From: an uncultured Spirochaetaceae bacterium
GTDB lineage: Bacteria; Spirochaetota; Spirochaetia; Sphaerochaetales; Sphaerochaetaceae
Reading direction: 5' to 3'
NCBI GenBank assembly: GCA_946414625.1
Contig: CAMKPI010000014.1
Span: forward strand, 1 to 17,765
Length of the DNA: 17,765 nucleotides
Both the position numbers and the translations under genes were made by a program. The notes beneath the pieces were generated by a model. That model ran no database searches and was not told the origin of the DNA. It was given only the letters and a program-made list of their open reading frames with translations. This document shows, piece after piece, positions 6,264 to 13,150 of this stretch. Within the stretch, counting starts at the first letter, position 1, and the number at the start of each line of letters is the position of its first letter.

Positions 6264-7553
6264 ATGAAAATTCTCGTTCTTGGGACAGGCGCTAAAGACA
6301 CGGCTATCACTTGGTGGTTCTCAAAAAGCAAGCAGATCGAAGGACTTTACATGGCTCCGGGGAGCCCTTCCGTAAAGGATTTCGCGATAAACCTGCCGGA
6401 AGTGGACATCTCGGATCCGAATTCGATTCTCTCAGCAGCGCAGGAACACGATATAGACCTCGTTTTCATAGGAACGGAAACACCTCTGAAAGCAGGGGCC
6501 GCCGATATTCTGATACAAAACGGAATTGCGGTCTGTGGCGCTCCACTAAAATCGCTTAAACTCGAGTCAGACAGGGTTTTTGCGCGTAATTTCGCAAAAA
6601 AATACAAGATATCGTTCCCGGACTTCCGTGTTTTTGACACAGTGGAAGATCTTTCCGCATTTCTGGATTCGGTAAAAGACAAGAGCCTCAAATATGCTGT
6701 GAAGCTCTCCGAAATGACCAATTCGAAAGAAGTTTACATATCGTCCCAGAGCGATAAGATCGTCATGTTCGCGAAAGAGCACTCGCTGGGCAGGAAAATA
6801 CTCCTTGAACGATACATGGAAGGCACACCGCTCACCCTCACCACGTTCATCGACGGGAAGACAATCCTTCCACTTCCACTTTGCAGTGAGTACGTCAAGA
6901 GAGAGCATTCGGACAAATCAATTGTGACAGGAGGAATGGGAGCAGTATGCCCGGTCCCCCTTGAAAAAGAGACTGTAAGCGCAATTTACAGGAAAATAGT
7001 CAATCCGACGCTTGAGGGTCTAAAAAAGGAAAAAATGCTCTTCAAGGGCATCATCACCTTCTCTATGGTGCTCTCCGACAACGAACCGACCCTCATAGAC
7101 TACCACCTCAGGCTGAACGACCCGGCAACCCAATGCATAAGCGTCCTCGTTAAAAACGACCTGTGCGACATCATGCGAGCCATGCTGGAGACAAGGCTTT
7201 CCGAAGTTGAGGTTGAGACAAGCGGCAAAAGCTCCGTGGGGTGCGTTGTTGCCGCCGAGGGCTATCCCGCGGAACCGCTGAAGAGTCTTGAAATCGGCAG
7301 CATTCCCGGCAGTCTTGGACTCGACACCGGATCCGGTCCATGCTATTCCTTCCTCGGGGCGGTCGAGGAGAAAAACGGAGTCCTCTACACAGCGGGAGGA
7401 CGCGTTGCCACGATCGTTGGAATAGCGGACAATATCATGAACGCGGCAGCGACTGTTTACAGCAACATCGACAGCATAAAATTCCCAGGAGCCTGGTACA
7501 GACGGGACATCGGGGAAAAATTTTACGCCTCTTATCTAAGAAACAACGAGTGA
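6264..7553 (+). CDS. purD: PurD-like ATP-grasp ligase (phosphoribosylamine-glycine ligase family), divergent
   Basis: Overall length (429 residues) and domain order match GAR synthetase, which joins glycine to phosphoribosylamine in purine synthesis using ATP. The order is N-domain (MKILVLGTG), ATP-grasp core with a SDRVFARNFA helix (about 102-111), TGGMGAVCP at 222-230, NDPATQ at 285-290 and C-domain (from about 325). Several signature residues differ. The usual GREHA after the first glycines is AKDTA (10-14). The KADGLAAGKGV nucleotide loop is replaced by KLSEMTNSKEV (147-157). The metal-binding E-F-N-V-R-F-G-D-P-E reads D-Y-H-L-R-L-N-D-P-A (279-288). The ATG at 6264 has GAGG (6255-6258) before it; the longer frame begins inside the promoter. 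It may be a diverged PurD or a related ligase with another substrate. No other pur genes are nearby. Confidence 0.75.
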   Translation: MKILVLGTGAKDTAITWWFSKSKQIEGLYMAPGSPSVKDFAINLPEVDISDPNSILSAAQEHDIDLVFIGTETPLKAGAADILIQNGIAVCGAPLKSLKLESDRVFARNFAKKYKISFPDFRVFDTVEDLSAFLDSVKDKSLKYAVKLSEMTNSKEVYISSQSDKIVMFAKEHSLGRKILLERYMEGTPLTLTTFIDGKTILPLPLCSEYVKREHSDKSIVTGGMGAVCPVPLEKETVSAIYRKIVNPTLEGLKKEKMLFKGIITFSMVLSDNEPTLIDYHLRLNDPATQCISVLVKNDLCDIMRAMLETRLSEVEVETSGKSSVGCVVAAEGYPAEPLKSLEIGSIPGSLGLDTGSGPCYSFLGAVEEKNGVLYTAGGRVATIVGIADNIMNAAATVYSNIDSIKFPGAWYRRDIGEKFYASYLRNNE

Positions 7554-7581
7554 AAAGCGGGCTATGTACGTAGTGCCCCAC

Positions 7582-7735
7582 CTTTCCGCGCACCGACGCT
7601 GATACTTATCCATGGTCTCTGTTGTATGGAACAACTGCTGACCCTGTCTTTCCGCACTCCGGTGCCAAAACAGGTCAGCTTATGCGCCAGGAATGTTCTA
7701 ATGACGGGAAGGCTTCCGCGCTCCGGCGTCGGGAA
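7582..7735. repeat. Tandem array B, three degenerate units of about 66 bases
   Basis: Core sequences CTTTCCGCGCACCGACG (7582), CTTTCCGCACTCCGGTG (7648) and CTTCCGCGCTCCGGCG (7713) recur at spacings of 66 and 65. Units two and three can fold into hairpins: CTGACC...GGTCAG flanks unit two, and CTTCC...GGGAAG encloses the third core. The array fills the 205-base gap between purD and the HAD gene. The first core resembles the core of array C (TTTCCGCTAGCCGA). Confidence 0.65.
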
Positions 7736-7758
7736 GTCTCTCAAGAGGACCAGGCAAT

Positions 7759-8466
7759 ATGATCAAAGCAGCTATATTTGATTTCGACGACACTCTGTAC
7801 GATTTTACCGCTTCAGAGAAAGCCGCAAGAGATATGGTCGCTGCCTACGGCGAGAAGTTTTTCAACTGGAGTCGCCAGACTTTCGACGCAGAATACAATG
7901 AAGCCTTCGACAAGCTGAACGTCATAGCCGGTCCCACAGCAAACTCACACGACAGGCTGCTTCGATTCTCGCTCATCTGTGAAAAATACTCATTTCCTCA
8001 AACTCACGCCCTGGAGCTCGATACGCTCTACTGGCACACATTCATGGATCATATGGAAAAATATCCAGGTGTTGACGATGCGCTCGAAACACTGAAATCA
8101 AAAGGTTTCACGATAGGTGTCGGGACAAACATGCTGGCACGCTGGCAATACAAAAAACTGCGCAGAATAGGGCTTTTGGATAAGCTGGATTTCATTGTGA
8201 CCAGCGAGGAGACAGTTTTAGACAAACCGGACCCCGCCTTTTTCAAATACTGCGCAAAAAAAGCCGGCGCCGATGTAGCCGAATGCGTTTTCATCGGCGA
8301 CAGTATCCGGCACGACATAAAAGGGGCCGTCCATGCAGGAATGCCATCAGTGCTCTGCAATGCAAATCATCTGCGAAAAGATGAGGACATAATCGTCGTT
8401 GATGGGCGGGAAGTCCCCGTCTTCCACAAATACAGAGACCTCGCTGGGATCATCGAGAAGATTTGA
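7759..8466 (+). CDS. HAD-superfamily phosphatase
   Basis: A 235-residue cytosolic HAD hydrolase with an alpha-helical cap inserted after motif I (subclass I, YjjG-like arrangement). Motif I is DFDDT, with nucleophile Asp8 and acid/base Asp10. Motif II is Thr123 in VGTNM. Motif III is Lys156 in DKPDP. Motif IV is GDSIRHD at 180-186. Such enzymes dephosphorylate small metabolites (nucleotides, FMN, sugar phosphates); the substrate cannot be read from sequence. AAGAGGA (7743-7749) precedes the ATG. It follows the purD-like gene in the same direction across repeat array B, and no separate promoter is evident. It converges with mnmE, whose stop is only 23 bases away, with no obvious terminator between them. 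Confidence 0.88.
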   Translation: MIKAAIFDFDDTLYDFTASEKAARDMVAAYGEKFFNWSRQTFDAEYNEAFDKLNVIAGPTANSHDRLLRFSLICEKYSFPQTHALELDTLYWHTFMDHMEKYPGVDDALETLKSKGFTIGVGTNMLARWQYKKLRRIGLLDKLDFIVTSEETVLDKPDPAFFKYCAKKAGADVAECVFIGDSIRHDIKGAVHAGMPSVLCNANHLRKDEDIIVVDGREVPVFHKYRDLAGIIEKI

Positions 8467-8489
8467 CCCTCCGGCGTTGCTCCCGAGCA

Positions 8490-10022
8490 TTACTTTCCGA
8501 CGCAAAAAGAGCCGAAAATATTGTCCAGGATGTCGTCAGGCGCAACCTCGCCGGTAAGTTCACCCAACGCCAATAGCGCTTCCTGGACGTCAATCGAAAT
8601 AATATCCACTGGAAGAGACATGGCGTAATGCTCCAGAGCCGCTTCCAGCGATCCGCACGCCCGGGAAAGACAATCCCTCTGCCTTCCGCTTTCTATGACA
8701 ATAGTCTCTTCCGTCATTTCAGTGGAAGTCTTTCCAAGTCTTGACTCAATCTCTTTGCAAAGTGCGGTGAAGCCTTCGCCGGTTTCGGCCGAGATGGCAA
8801 AAAAACCCCGCTGTAAAAAATTCCGAATATTTTTTTCAAAGGAGGAACCCCCCAAAGATGCACCGGCATCCTGAGAGGATTCAAAGCAATTCAGATCTAA
8901 GAGCCCGCCTACCTCCACCAGGGACGCTTGTTCTGAACCAGGTCCTGAGTCACCTATAGAGTGAATCAAATCGACCTTGTTCAAAACCGGAATACATCGC
9001 TCATCCTCCAGAATGCCCTCGTCGAGAACAGGGTCCGCTGCATCCACAAGGAAAAGGATAAGATCCGCCCCGTCCAAAAGCGAATACGAACGGCGCACCC
9101 CCTCTTCCTCTATTTCGTTTTCCGATTCCCTGAGACCGGCGGTATCGAAGAGCCTTACAGGAAAGCCTCCAACAGAACAGTCCGACTCGATATAATCCCG
9201 GGTGGTTCCTTTCAAGGAACTCACAATCGAGCGATCCTCCTTCAGGAACAGATTGAACAGGCTGCTCTTACCCGCGTTTGGCGCACCGGCAAGGACGATT
9301 TTCGCGCCCTCGTTATATAGGCGTCCCGTGCTGTAAGTATCGGCGATTTTCCGAATCGAATCGACTACGGCATGTATTTCCGCCTCCGGAAAATCGATGC
9401 TCTCCCCTATCTCTTCCTCTGAATAATCGAGCTGAACCTCCAAAACACCCGCCACATCAAGCAAACGAGTCTTTATTTCGCCGATTCTCTCAACGAGAGC
9501 CCCGTTCAGACGGGACAACGCGGCAGACCTGGCTTTTTCTCCCCTGCTGTTTATCAGTTCGTTCACCGCCTCAGCCTGAGTCAAGTCCATCTTTCCGTGG
9601 AGGAAACTCCGAAGGGTGAATTCCCCTCTTTCAGCCTGTCTGAAGCCGATCGTGCCGAGGAATCGGAGCACACTTCCTATCGTCTCCAACCCACCATGAA
9701 CGGAGAGCTCTGCTGCCTCCTCTCCGGTATAGCCATGCCCGTTCCTGTAAACCGTCACGACACAGTTGTCTATAACAGTTCCGTTTTGTTTCGGCGAAAA
9801 TGTCCCCGTCTCACTTTCTCCCGGCGCCGGCATAGGCACGGTCAGAAGCGTCCCGAAAACCGCAGAACCTGATTTTCTCTCGATCAGAGGCTTTCCACAC
9901 CTGAAAAAAGTACTGAGCCTTCCGACGCAGCCCTCCCCGCTCACGCGGATCACAGCAATTGCCCCCCTGGAATATGGAGTGGCAAGCGCATAAATCACAT
10001 CATCCGTATTATAAGTTTTCAT
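8490..10022 (-). CDS. mnmE: tRNA modification GTPase MnmE (TrmE)
   Basis: MnmE with its partner MnmG places the (carboxy)methylaminomethyl group on U34 of certain tRNAs, using GTP and a folate-bound C1 unit. The N-terminal folate-binding domain (about 1-120, ALATPYSRGAIAVIRVSG) is followed by a helical domain holding the GTPase. GTPase motifs are G1 GAPNAGKS 246-253, G2 GTTRD 272-276, G3 DTAG 293-296, G4 NKVD 348-351 and G5 SAETG 411-415. The C-terminus is FCVGK (506-510), a variant of the usual FCIGK with the conserved Cys. The protein has 510 residues against about 450; most of the excess is a polar insert between G4 and G5 (about 354-403). The start is set by homology, and the ribosome site is weak. 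The gene lies 75 bases past the terminator T-run of the upstream outer-membrane protein gene. Confidence 0.95.
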   Translation of the reverse strand: MKTYNTDDVIYALATPYSRGAIAVIRVSGEGCVGRLSTFFRCGKPLIERKSGSAVFGTLLTVPMPAPGESETGTFSPKQNGTVIDNCVVTVYRNGHGYTGEEAAELSVHGGLETIGSVLRFLGTIGFRQAERGEFTLRSFLHGKMDLTQAEAVNELINSRGEKARSAALSRLNGALVERIGEIKTRLLDVAGVLEVQLDYSEEEIGESIDFPEAEIHAVVDSIRKIADTYSTGRLYNEGAKIVLAGAPNAGKSSLFNLFLKEDRSIVSSLKGTTRDYIESDCSVGGFPVRLFDTAGLRESENEIEEEGVRRSYSLLDGADLILFLVDAADPVLDEGILEDERCIPVLNKVDLIHSIGDSGPGSEQASLVEVGGLLDLNCFESSQDAGASLGGSSFEKNIRNFLQRGFFAISAETGEGFTALCKEIESRLGKTSTEMTEETIVIESGRQRDCLSRACGSLEAALEHYAMSLPVDIISIDVQEALLALGELTGEVAPDDILDNIFGSFCVGK

Positions 10023-10096
10023 AGAGACTTTCGATCATCCGACATCCGGCGCTTCGCGAAAGAAGCAACGGTAACTTCGTACCTGCGGAATTTGCA

Positions 10097-10146
10097 TAAA
10101 AAAAGATTCCCGCCGGACATGAAAACTTCAAATCCACAGCGGGAAA
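10097..10146 (-). terminator. Terminator after the outer-membrane protein gene
   Basis: On the minus strand TTCCCGC (10139-10145) pairs with GCGGGAA (10107-10113) and is followed by a run of T (about 10098-10104). The loop is long (25 bases). It lies 20 bases after the stop codon and separates this gene from mnmE. Confidence 0.65.
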
Positions 10147-10165
10147 AGGCCGGCAACAGAGGGCA

Positions 10166-10846
10166 TCATATTCTGTAGACCATACCGACAACGGCGGCGA
10201 AGTTCAGGCTGAACACGTTCTTGTTCTCCTTGACCTCAGTCCCTGTATACGCCTGCACCCATTTGTCATAGAAATTGAAGCTGGGTTTCAGACCAAGCAT
10301 GACGGCAACATGCGTATTCATCTGGAAATCTCCCTGCAGCAAAACGTTCAAACCGATGTGGGTATTCGTGTTTGTTTTGTCCTTGACGGTTCCCAAAGCC
10401 TTGAACTTGTAGGAAAAAGTGTCCACATGCAAACCGCCGCCGGCAATCAGGCGGAACTGGTTGAAGTGGAACGCATAGCCCACTCCTATATCGTTGGAGA
10501 CCATGAACTGATTGTTGAACTCCGGGTTTCCCGAAAATGCCTCTCCCACCTTCGTCCAAGAACTGTTGGTCTTGTTCTTCACCTTTACCGAATCGTTGGA
10601 AACGAAAATGAGGTCCAGATATTCGTAAAGCAGAATATGATTGTCAAGCTCCGCATTAAAACCCAGATGCACATCCAAGCCGGAATACTTCATCTCGGGC
10701 TCGTTGGTAAAGTTGGATCCATCCTTCTCCGCGACCTTGCCGCTGTTGGTATTGATTCCAAGACCGAAGTTCAAGTCGAACTCGGCAGCAAAAAGCGATA
10801 CCGAGAGAACAAGAGCCAATGCGACTACAGACACAAGTTTCTTCAT
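10166..10846 (-). CDS. Small outer-membrane beta-barrel protein (predicted)
   Basis: A 226-residue protein with a clear Sec signal peptide (MKKLVSVVALALVLSVSLFAA, cleavage near residue 21). The mature part is a series of alternating amphipathic strands with aromatic residues and turns rich in Asn, Asp, Lys and Gly. This fits an 8-10 strand outer-membrane barrel of the OMP_b-brl type seen widely in spirochaetes. The C-terminal strand ends VGMVYRI rather than with the usual terminal Phe. The start at 10846 has AAGGAG (10854-10859) at good spacing; a frame reaching 10885 is upstream leader. It is followed by its own terminator. Pore, adhesin or structural role cannot be decided. Confidence 0.75.
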   Translation of the reverse strand: MKKLVSVVALALVLSVSLFAAEFDLNFGLGINTNSGKVAEKDGSNFTNEPEMKYSGLDVHLGFNAELDNHILLYEYLDLIFVSNDSVKVKNKTNSSWTKVGEAFSGNPEFNNQFMVSNDIGVGYAFHFNQFRLIAGGGLHVDTFSYKFKALGTVKDKTNTNTHIGLNVLLQGDFQMNTHVAVMLGLKPSFNFYDKWVQAYTGTEVKENKNVFSLNFAAVVGMVYRI

Positions 10847-11009
10847 TTCATGCTCCTTCCCGGCCGTTTGACGGCGGAAAAACAATTCTTAGTTCGTTCA
10901 GACTCCACAAGCGGACGCCCGGATACGTCTGCGAACAAAACATGCCCGATAAAAATTAAACAACCCTTCCACATGCAAGTTACAAATGAAAAGTATTTGC
11001 TTACATTTG

Positions 11010-11039
11010 GTATAAATAAAACTACCGCATTCTGTGCGG
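11010..11039 (-). terminator. Terminator-like hairpin downstream of the metal-binding protein gene
   Basis: On the minus strand CCGCA-5-TGCGG (11025-11039) is followed by TAGTTTTATTT. It would end the transcript that comes through the metal-binding protein gene. Confidence 0.45.
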
Positions 11040-11084
11040 ACACGAGTCAGTCTCAATCATTCCGCACCTCACAATAGTGCTGTT

Positions 11085-11176
11085 CAACGCCTTGCGCGAA
11101 GGGTGCACAAGTCCCATGACGCGCAGAGTCTCTATAAGCGTTGAGCTCGTCAACGCGGAAATATTCGCACAACGCC
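11085..11176. repeat. Cluster of inverted repeats beside the binding-protein stop codon
   Basis: A perfect 7-base hairpin GCGTTGA-5-TCAACGC lies at 11138-11156. TGCGCG (11093-11098) pairs with CGCGCA (11120-11125) around an inner GGG/CCC. CAACGCC occurs at both ends (11085-11091 and 11170-11176, 85 bases apart). It may be a decayed array of the same general kind as A-D, but the repeat is too degenerate to be sure. Confidence 0.4.
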
Positions 11177-12247
11177 CTAGCGTGACAAAGCCTCTTTCAA
11201 AACCTCAAGATTCTCCCGCATGATACCTATGTAATCGGCTCCGTGCTCAATCTCCTTTCTTGAAACCGTCTGCATGGAATTCAACGCAAGAATTCGCTGG
11301 TTTTTAGAGGTTGTGTTTTTCCTGATGCTTTCAGCAAGACTCACATCCGAACCCTCGATTGTCAGGATCGTCCTGAGATCCAGCTCGTCGACAATTCCGG
11401 CAAGATACACAATTGTCCCGAACGACGCCTCCGTTTCCGCATCACAGCCGGCAAATGCCGCGTAATAAGACAGGCCATAGTCCTCGACAAGGTATCTGAA
11501 AGGAAACCGGTCTCCGAAAACAAGAGTATGAACGTCCGCTTGAGAGACCGCCTCGCGATAATCCTGATCGAGAGACGAAAGACGGTCCATATACAGCAAA
11601 GCGTTCTTTCTGTATATATCAGCATTCCCGGGATCAAGATCGCAAAGAAGGTCCGCAATCCTCGGCACGAAACGCTTCGCATTCTCCGGAGAAAGCCATA
11701 CATGTTCATCAAGCTCGACTTCTTCACTGTTCTCTTCGGCAAACCCATTCGAAGCGGAAAGTAGACTCCCTTCGTGGAAACCTTCCATTCCGGGAATTCG
11801 CTCCTCTTCCAAAGCCCGGTCTCCGAGAAGATCCAGCAGGTTTACAACCCTCTCAGGACACTCTTCCCTCTTAGATCCCGCAGCACCGGCATTGCGGTTC
11901 TGCAAGGCTTCCTCTATCCACTCATCACTCTCGCCGCCAACGTAAAGCATCGCATCAGAATGGATTATCTTCAAAACGTCCTGAACGCTCGGCTGATATG
12001 AATGCATATCAGCCCCATTATCGACGAGAATCTCTACAGACACCGGCTCCGAACGCAAATTTCCGTCCCCGGAGCTCTCGCCAGCACCGTGCGCGATGTT
12101 TCGCACCCAGTCGTATACAGGAAATATCGAGCATACTATGCGTACCCCATCTTTCGGAGCGGCGGTTTTTTCAGCCCGAGGTCCAGCCCACAAAGGAAAA
12201 AGGCAAAAAAATGCTAGCAATACGAAACCAAGGGTTTTTCTAGTCAT
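11177..12247 (-). CDS. Metal (zinc/manganese) ABC transporter substrate-binding protein
   Basis: A 356-residue periplasmic binding protein of the cluster A-I (ZnuA/TroA/AdcA) family, which captures Zn2+ or Mn2+ for an ABC importer. A Sec signal peptide ends near residue 21 (FPLWAG); no lipobox is clear. Family ligands seen are His82 (ADMHSYQPS) and His182 (LDEHVWLSP). The position that usually gives a third His is GDRFPFRY (245-252) without His, as in a known subgroup with the YYAAFAGC block. The last ligand is likely in IEGSD (297-301). An acidic loop at about 150-180 replaces the His-rich loop of many zinc proteins. The ATG at 12247 is chosen; a TTG three codons earlier is possible. It starts 11 bases after the ssrA terminator T-run and has no visible promoter or transporter partners, so I give no precise symbol. 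Confidence 0.85.
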   Translation of the reverse strand: MTRKTLGFVLLAFFCLFPLWAGPRAEKTAAPKDGVRIVCSIFPVYDWVRNIAHGAGESSGDGNLRSEPVSVEILVDNGADMHSYQPSVQDVLKIIHSDAMLYVGGESDEWIEEALQNRNAGAAGSKREECPERVVNLLDLLGDRALEEERIPGMEGFHEGSLLSASNGFAEENSEEVELDEHVWLSPENAKRFVPRIADLLCDLDPGNADIYRKNALLYMDRLSSLDQDYREAVSQADVHTLVFGDRFPFRYLVEDYGLSYYAAFAGCDAETEASFGTIVYLAGIVDELDLRTILTIEGSDVSLAESIRKNTTSKNQRILALNSMQTVSRKEIEHGADYIGIMRENLEVLKEALSR

Positions 12248-12257
12248 AAATCTCAAT

Positions 12258-12286
12258 AAAAAAAGACGCGGAAAAAAGATTCCGCG
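12258..12286 (-). terminator. Rho-independent terminator of ssrA
   Basis: On the minus strand CGCGGAA (12280-12286) pairs with TTCCGCG (12267-12273) and a T-run follows (12258-12264). It starts 5 bases after the mature tmRNA 3' end. Confidence 0.85.
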
Positions 12287-12291
12287 CCGTT

Positions 12292-12651
12292 TGGAGGTGG
12301 GGAGAGTCGAACTCCCGTCCGGATAAGCCGCTCACCGGAATCTACAGGCTTAGACCCTGATTAAACTTCGGAATGCCTTGCGGTTCAGCGTCCGACCCAA
12401 GACAAACCTAGGCAGTTAAATTTCCCGCTAGAAACCTGTCCATTTCAAACGGTAAGTTTTGTTTGTTTACAGGAGCGCGGACCCAAAACAAAGCCCCCGC
12501 GCCCTTGCCCGCTCTGGCTGATCAAGCAGCGAGAGCAAGTTCTGCTTCAGAATTTTCTTTCTTCGCAGTTAATTTTTTTGCATGTTTTAGGGGTCTGCTC
12601 CCCGCCTGCATCCGACTTGCCGTCATTACCCGTCGAAACCAATACACCCCC
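12292..12651 (-). ncRNA. ssrA: tmRNA (ssrA)
   Basis: tmRNA rescues ribosomes stalled on broken mRNAs and tags the unfinished protein for proteolysis. The 5' end GGGGGTG (12645-12651) pairs with the 3' CACCTCC (12293-12299), leaving A as discriminator, and no CCA is encoded. The 5' part has the typical TTGGTTTCGACGGG. The 3' part has the T-arm GGGAG-TTCGACT-CTCCC. The tag frame is at 12522-12566. Length is about 360 bases, normal for a one-piece tmRNA. It has its own promoter (12721-12749) and terminator (12258-12286). Open frames read across this region are shadows. Confidence 0.96.
12522..12566 (-). other. tmRNA tag-peptide reading frame
   Basis: Reading from a GCG resume codon, preceded by TTAACT, gives AKKENSEAELALAA and a TGA stop. 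The final ALAA is the usual degradation signal for ClpXP-type proteases. The resume codon is inferred from position; an upstream in-frame GCA is a less likely alternative. Confidence 0.8.
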
Positions 12652-12942
12652 GCAGCCAACCGGAACAGTCTTCTCATACAGACGTCCCGGAAGCGTATGC
12701 AGTCTTGCATTGGTACACATAGGATAGCAGAATTCCCAGAATATGGCAACAAAATCTACCTGAATTTTCTTTCGCATCCATTTCATTGCATTCATTTCAC
12801 TGTGTCCGGAAAATGCTTCAATTCTCACAAGGGAAGAGCGGCTCTTTCATCAGGAGACCTCGCGCTTCAATTCGCGTAAAGAAATGGCGGCGGAGAATCT
12901 TCCATACGCATCAAGCCGCAAACCGGAACGCTGGCGCGGTCC
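12652..12942. other. Intergenic region upstream of ssrA
   Basis: It holds the ssrA promoter at 12721-12749 and an unprocessed 5' leader of about 65 bases before the mature tmRNA. From 12750 to 12942 I see no gene, only sequence leading into repeat array C. Plus-strand open frames here (12786-13127 and 12884-13144) run into the array and are not believed. Confidence 0.5.
12721..12749 (-). promoter_or_regulatory. Promoter of ssrA
   Basis: On the minus strand TTGCCA (12744-12749) and TATCCT (12721-12726) are separated by 17 bases. The start near 12714 gives a precursor whose 5' leader RNase P would remove. Confidence 0.65.
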
Positions 12943-13150
12943 AGCCGAACCCGGTCGCCCCAATTTTTTCGGACCAGCCTCTGCAAGAGGCAAAACACAG
13001 TTTTCCGCTAGCCGAGCGAGGCCGCCCGAATTCTTTCAAAACAGCCTCTGCAAGAGGCAAATATCGTTTTCCGCTAGCCAAACGCGACCTCCTGAATTCT
13101 CTCGGACCAACCTCTGCAAGAGGCTGAAATACCGTTTCCGCTAGCCGAAC
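12943..13150. repeat. Tandem array C, about 3.5 units of 66-67 bases
   Basis: The palindrome CCTCTGCAAGAGG recurs at 12978, 13045 and 13111 (spacings 67 and 66). Each copy is followed by TTTCCGCTAGCC(G/A)A and, in the first two, CGCCCGAATTCTTTC-like sequence. A partial unit from 12943 (AGCCGAACCCGG...) precedes the first full one. The last TTTCCGCTAGCCGAACG (13135-13151) overlaps the end of the trbL-like gene and provides its TAG. Copies are diverged by several substitutions each, so the array is not a recent slippage product. Confidence 0.88.

Larger units (their letters stand above)
10847..11176. other. Intergenic region between the binding-protein and OMP genes
   Basis: No gene is visible. 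The part near 10940-11020 is AT-rich and probably contains the OMP promoter (minus strand), but I cannot fix a -35/-10 pair. The part from 11010 to 11176 holds a terminator-like hairpin and a cluster of inverted repeats described separately. Confidence 0.5.

Noticed and set aside
12786..13144. Overlapping plus-strand open frames with 22-residue repeating peptides
   Set aside because: Array C has a period near 66 bases, so several frames stay open by chance; two frames are open at once, no ribosome site is seen, and the last codons run into the trbL-like gene on the other strand.
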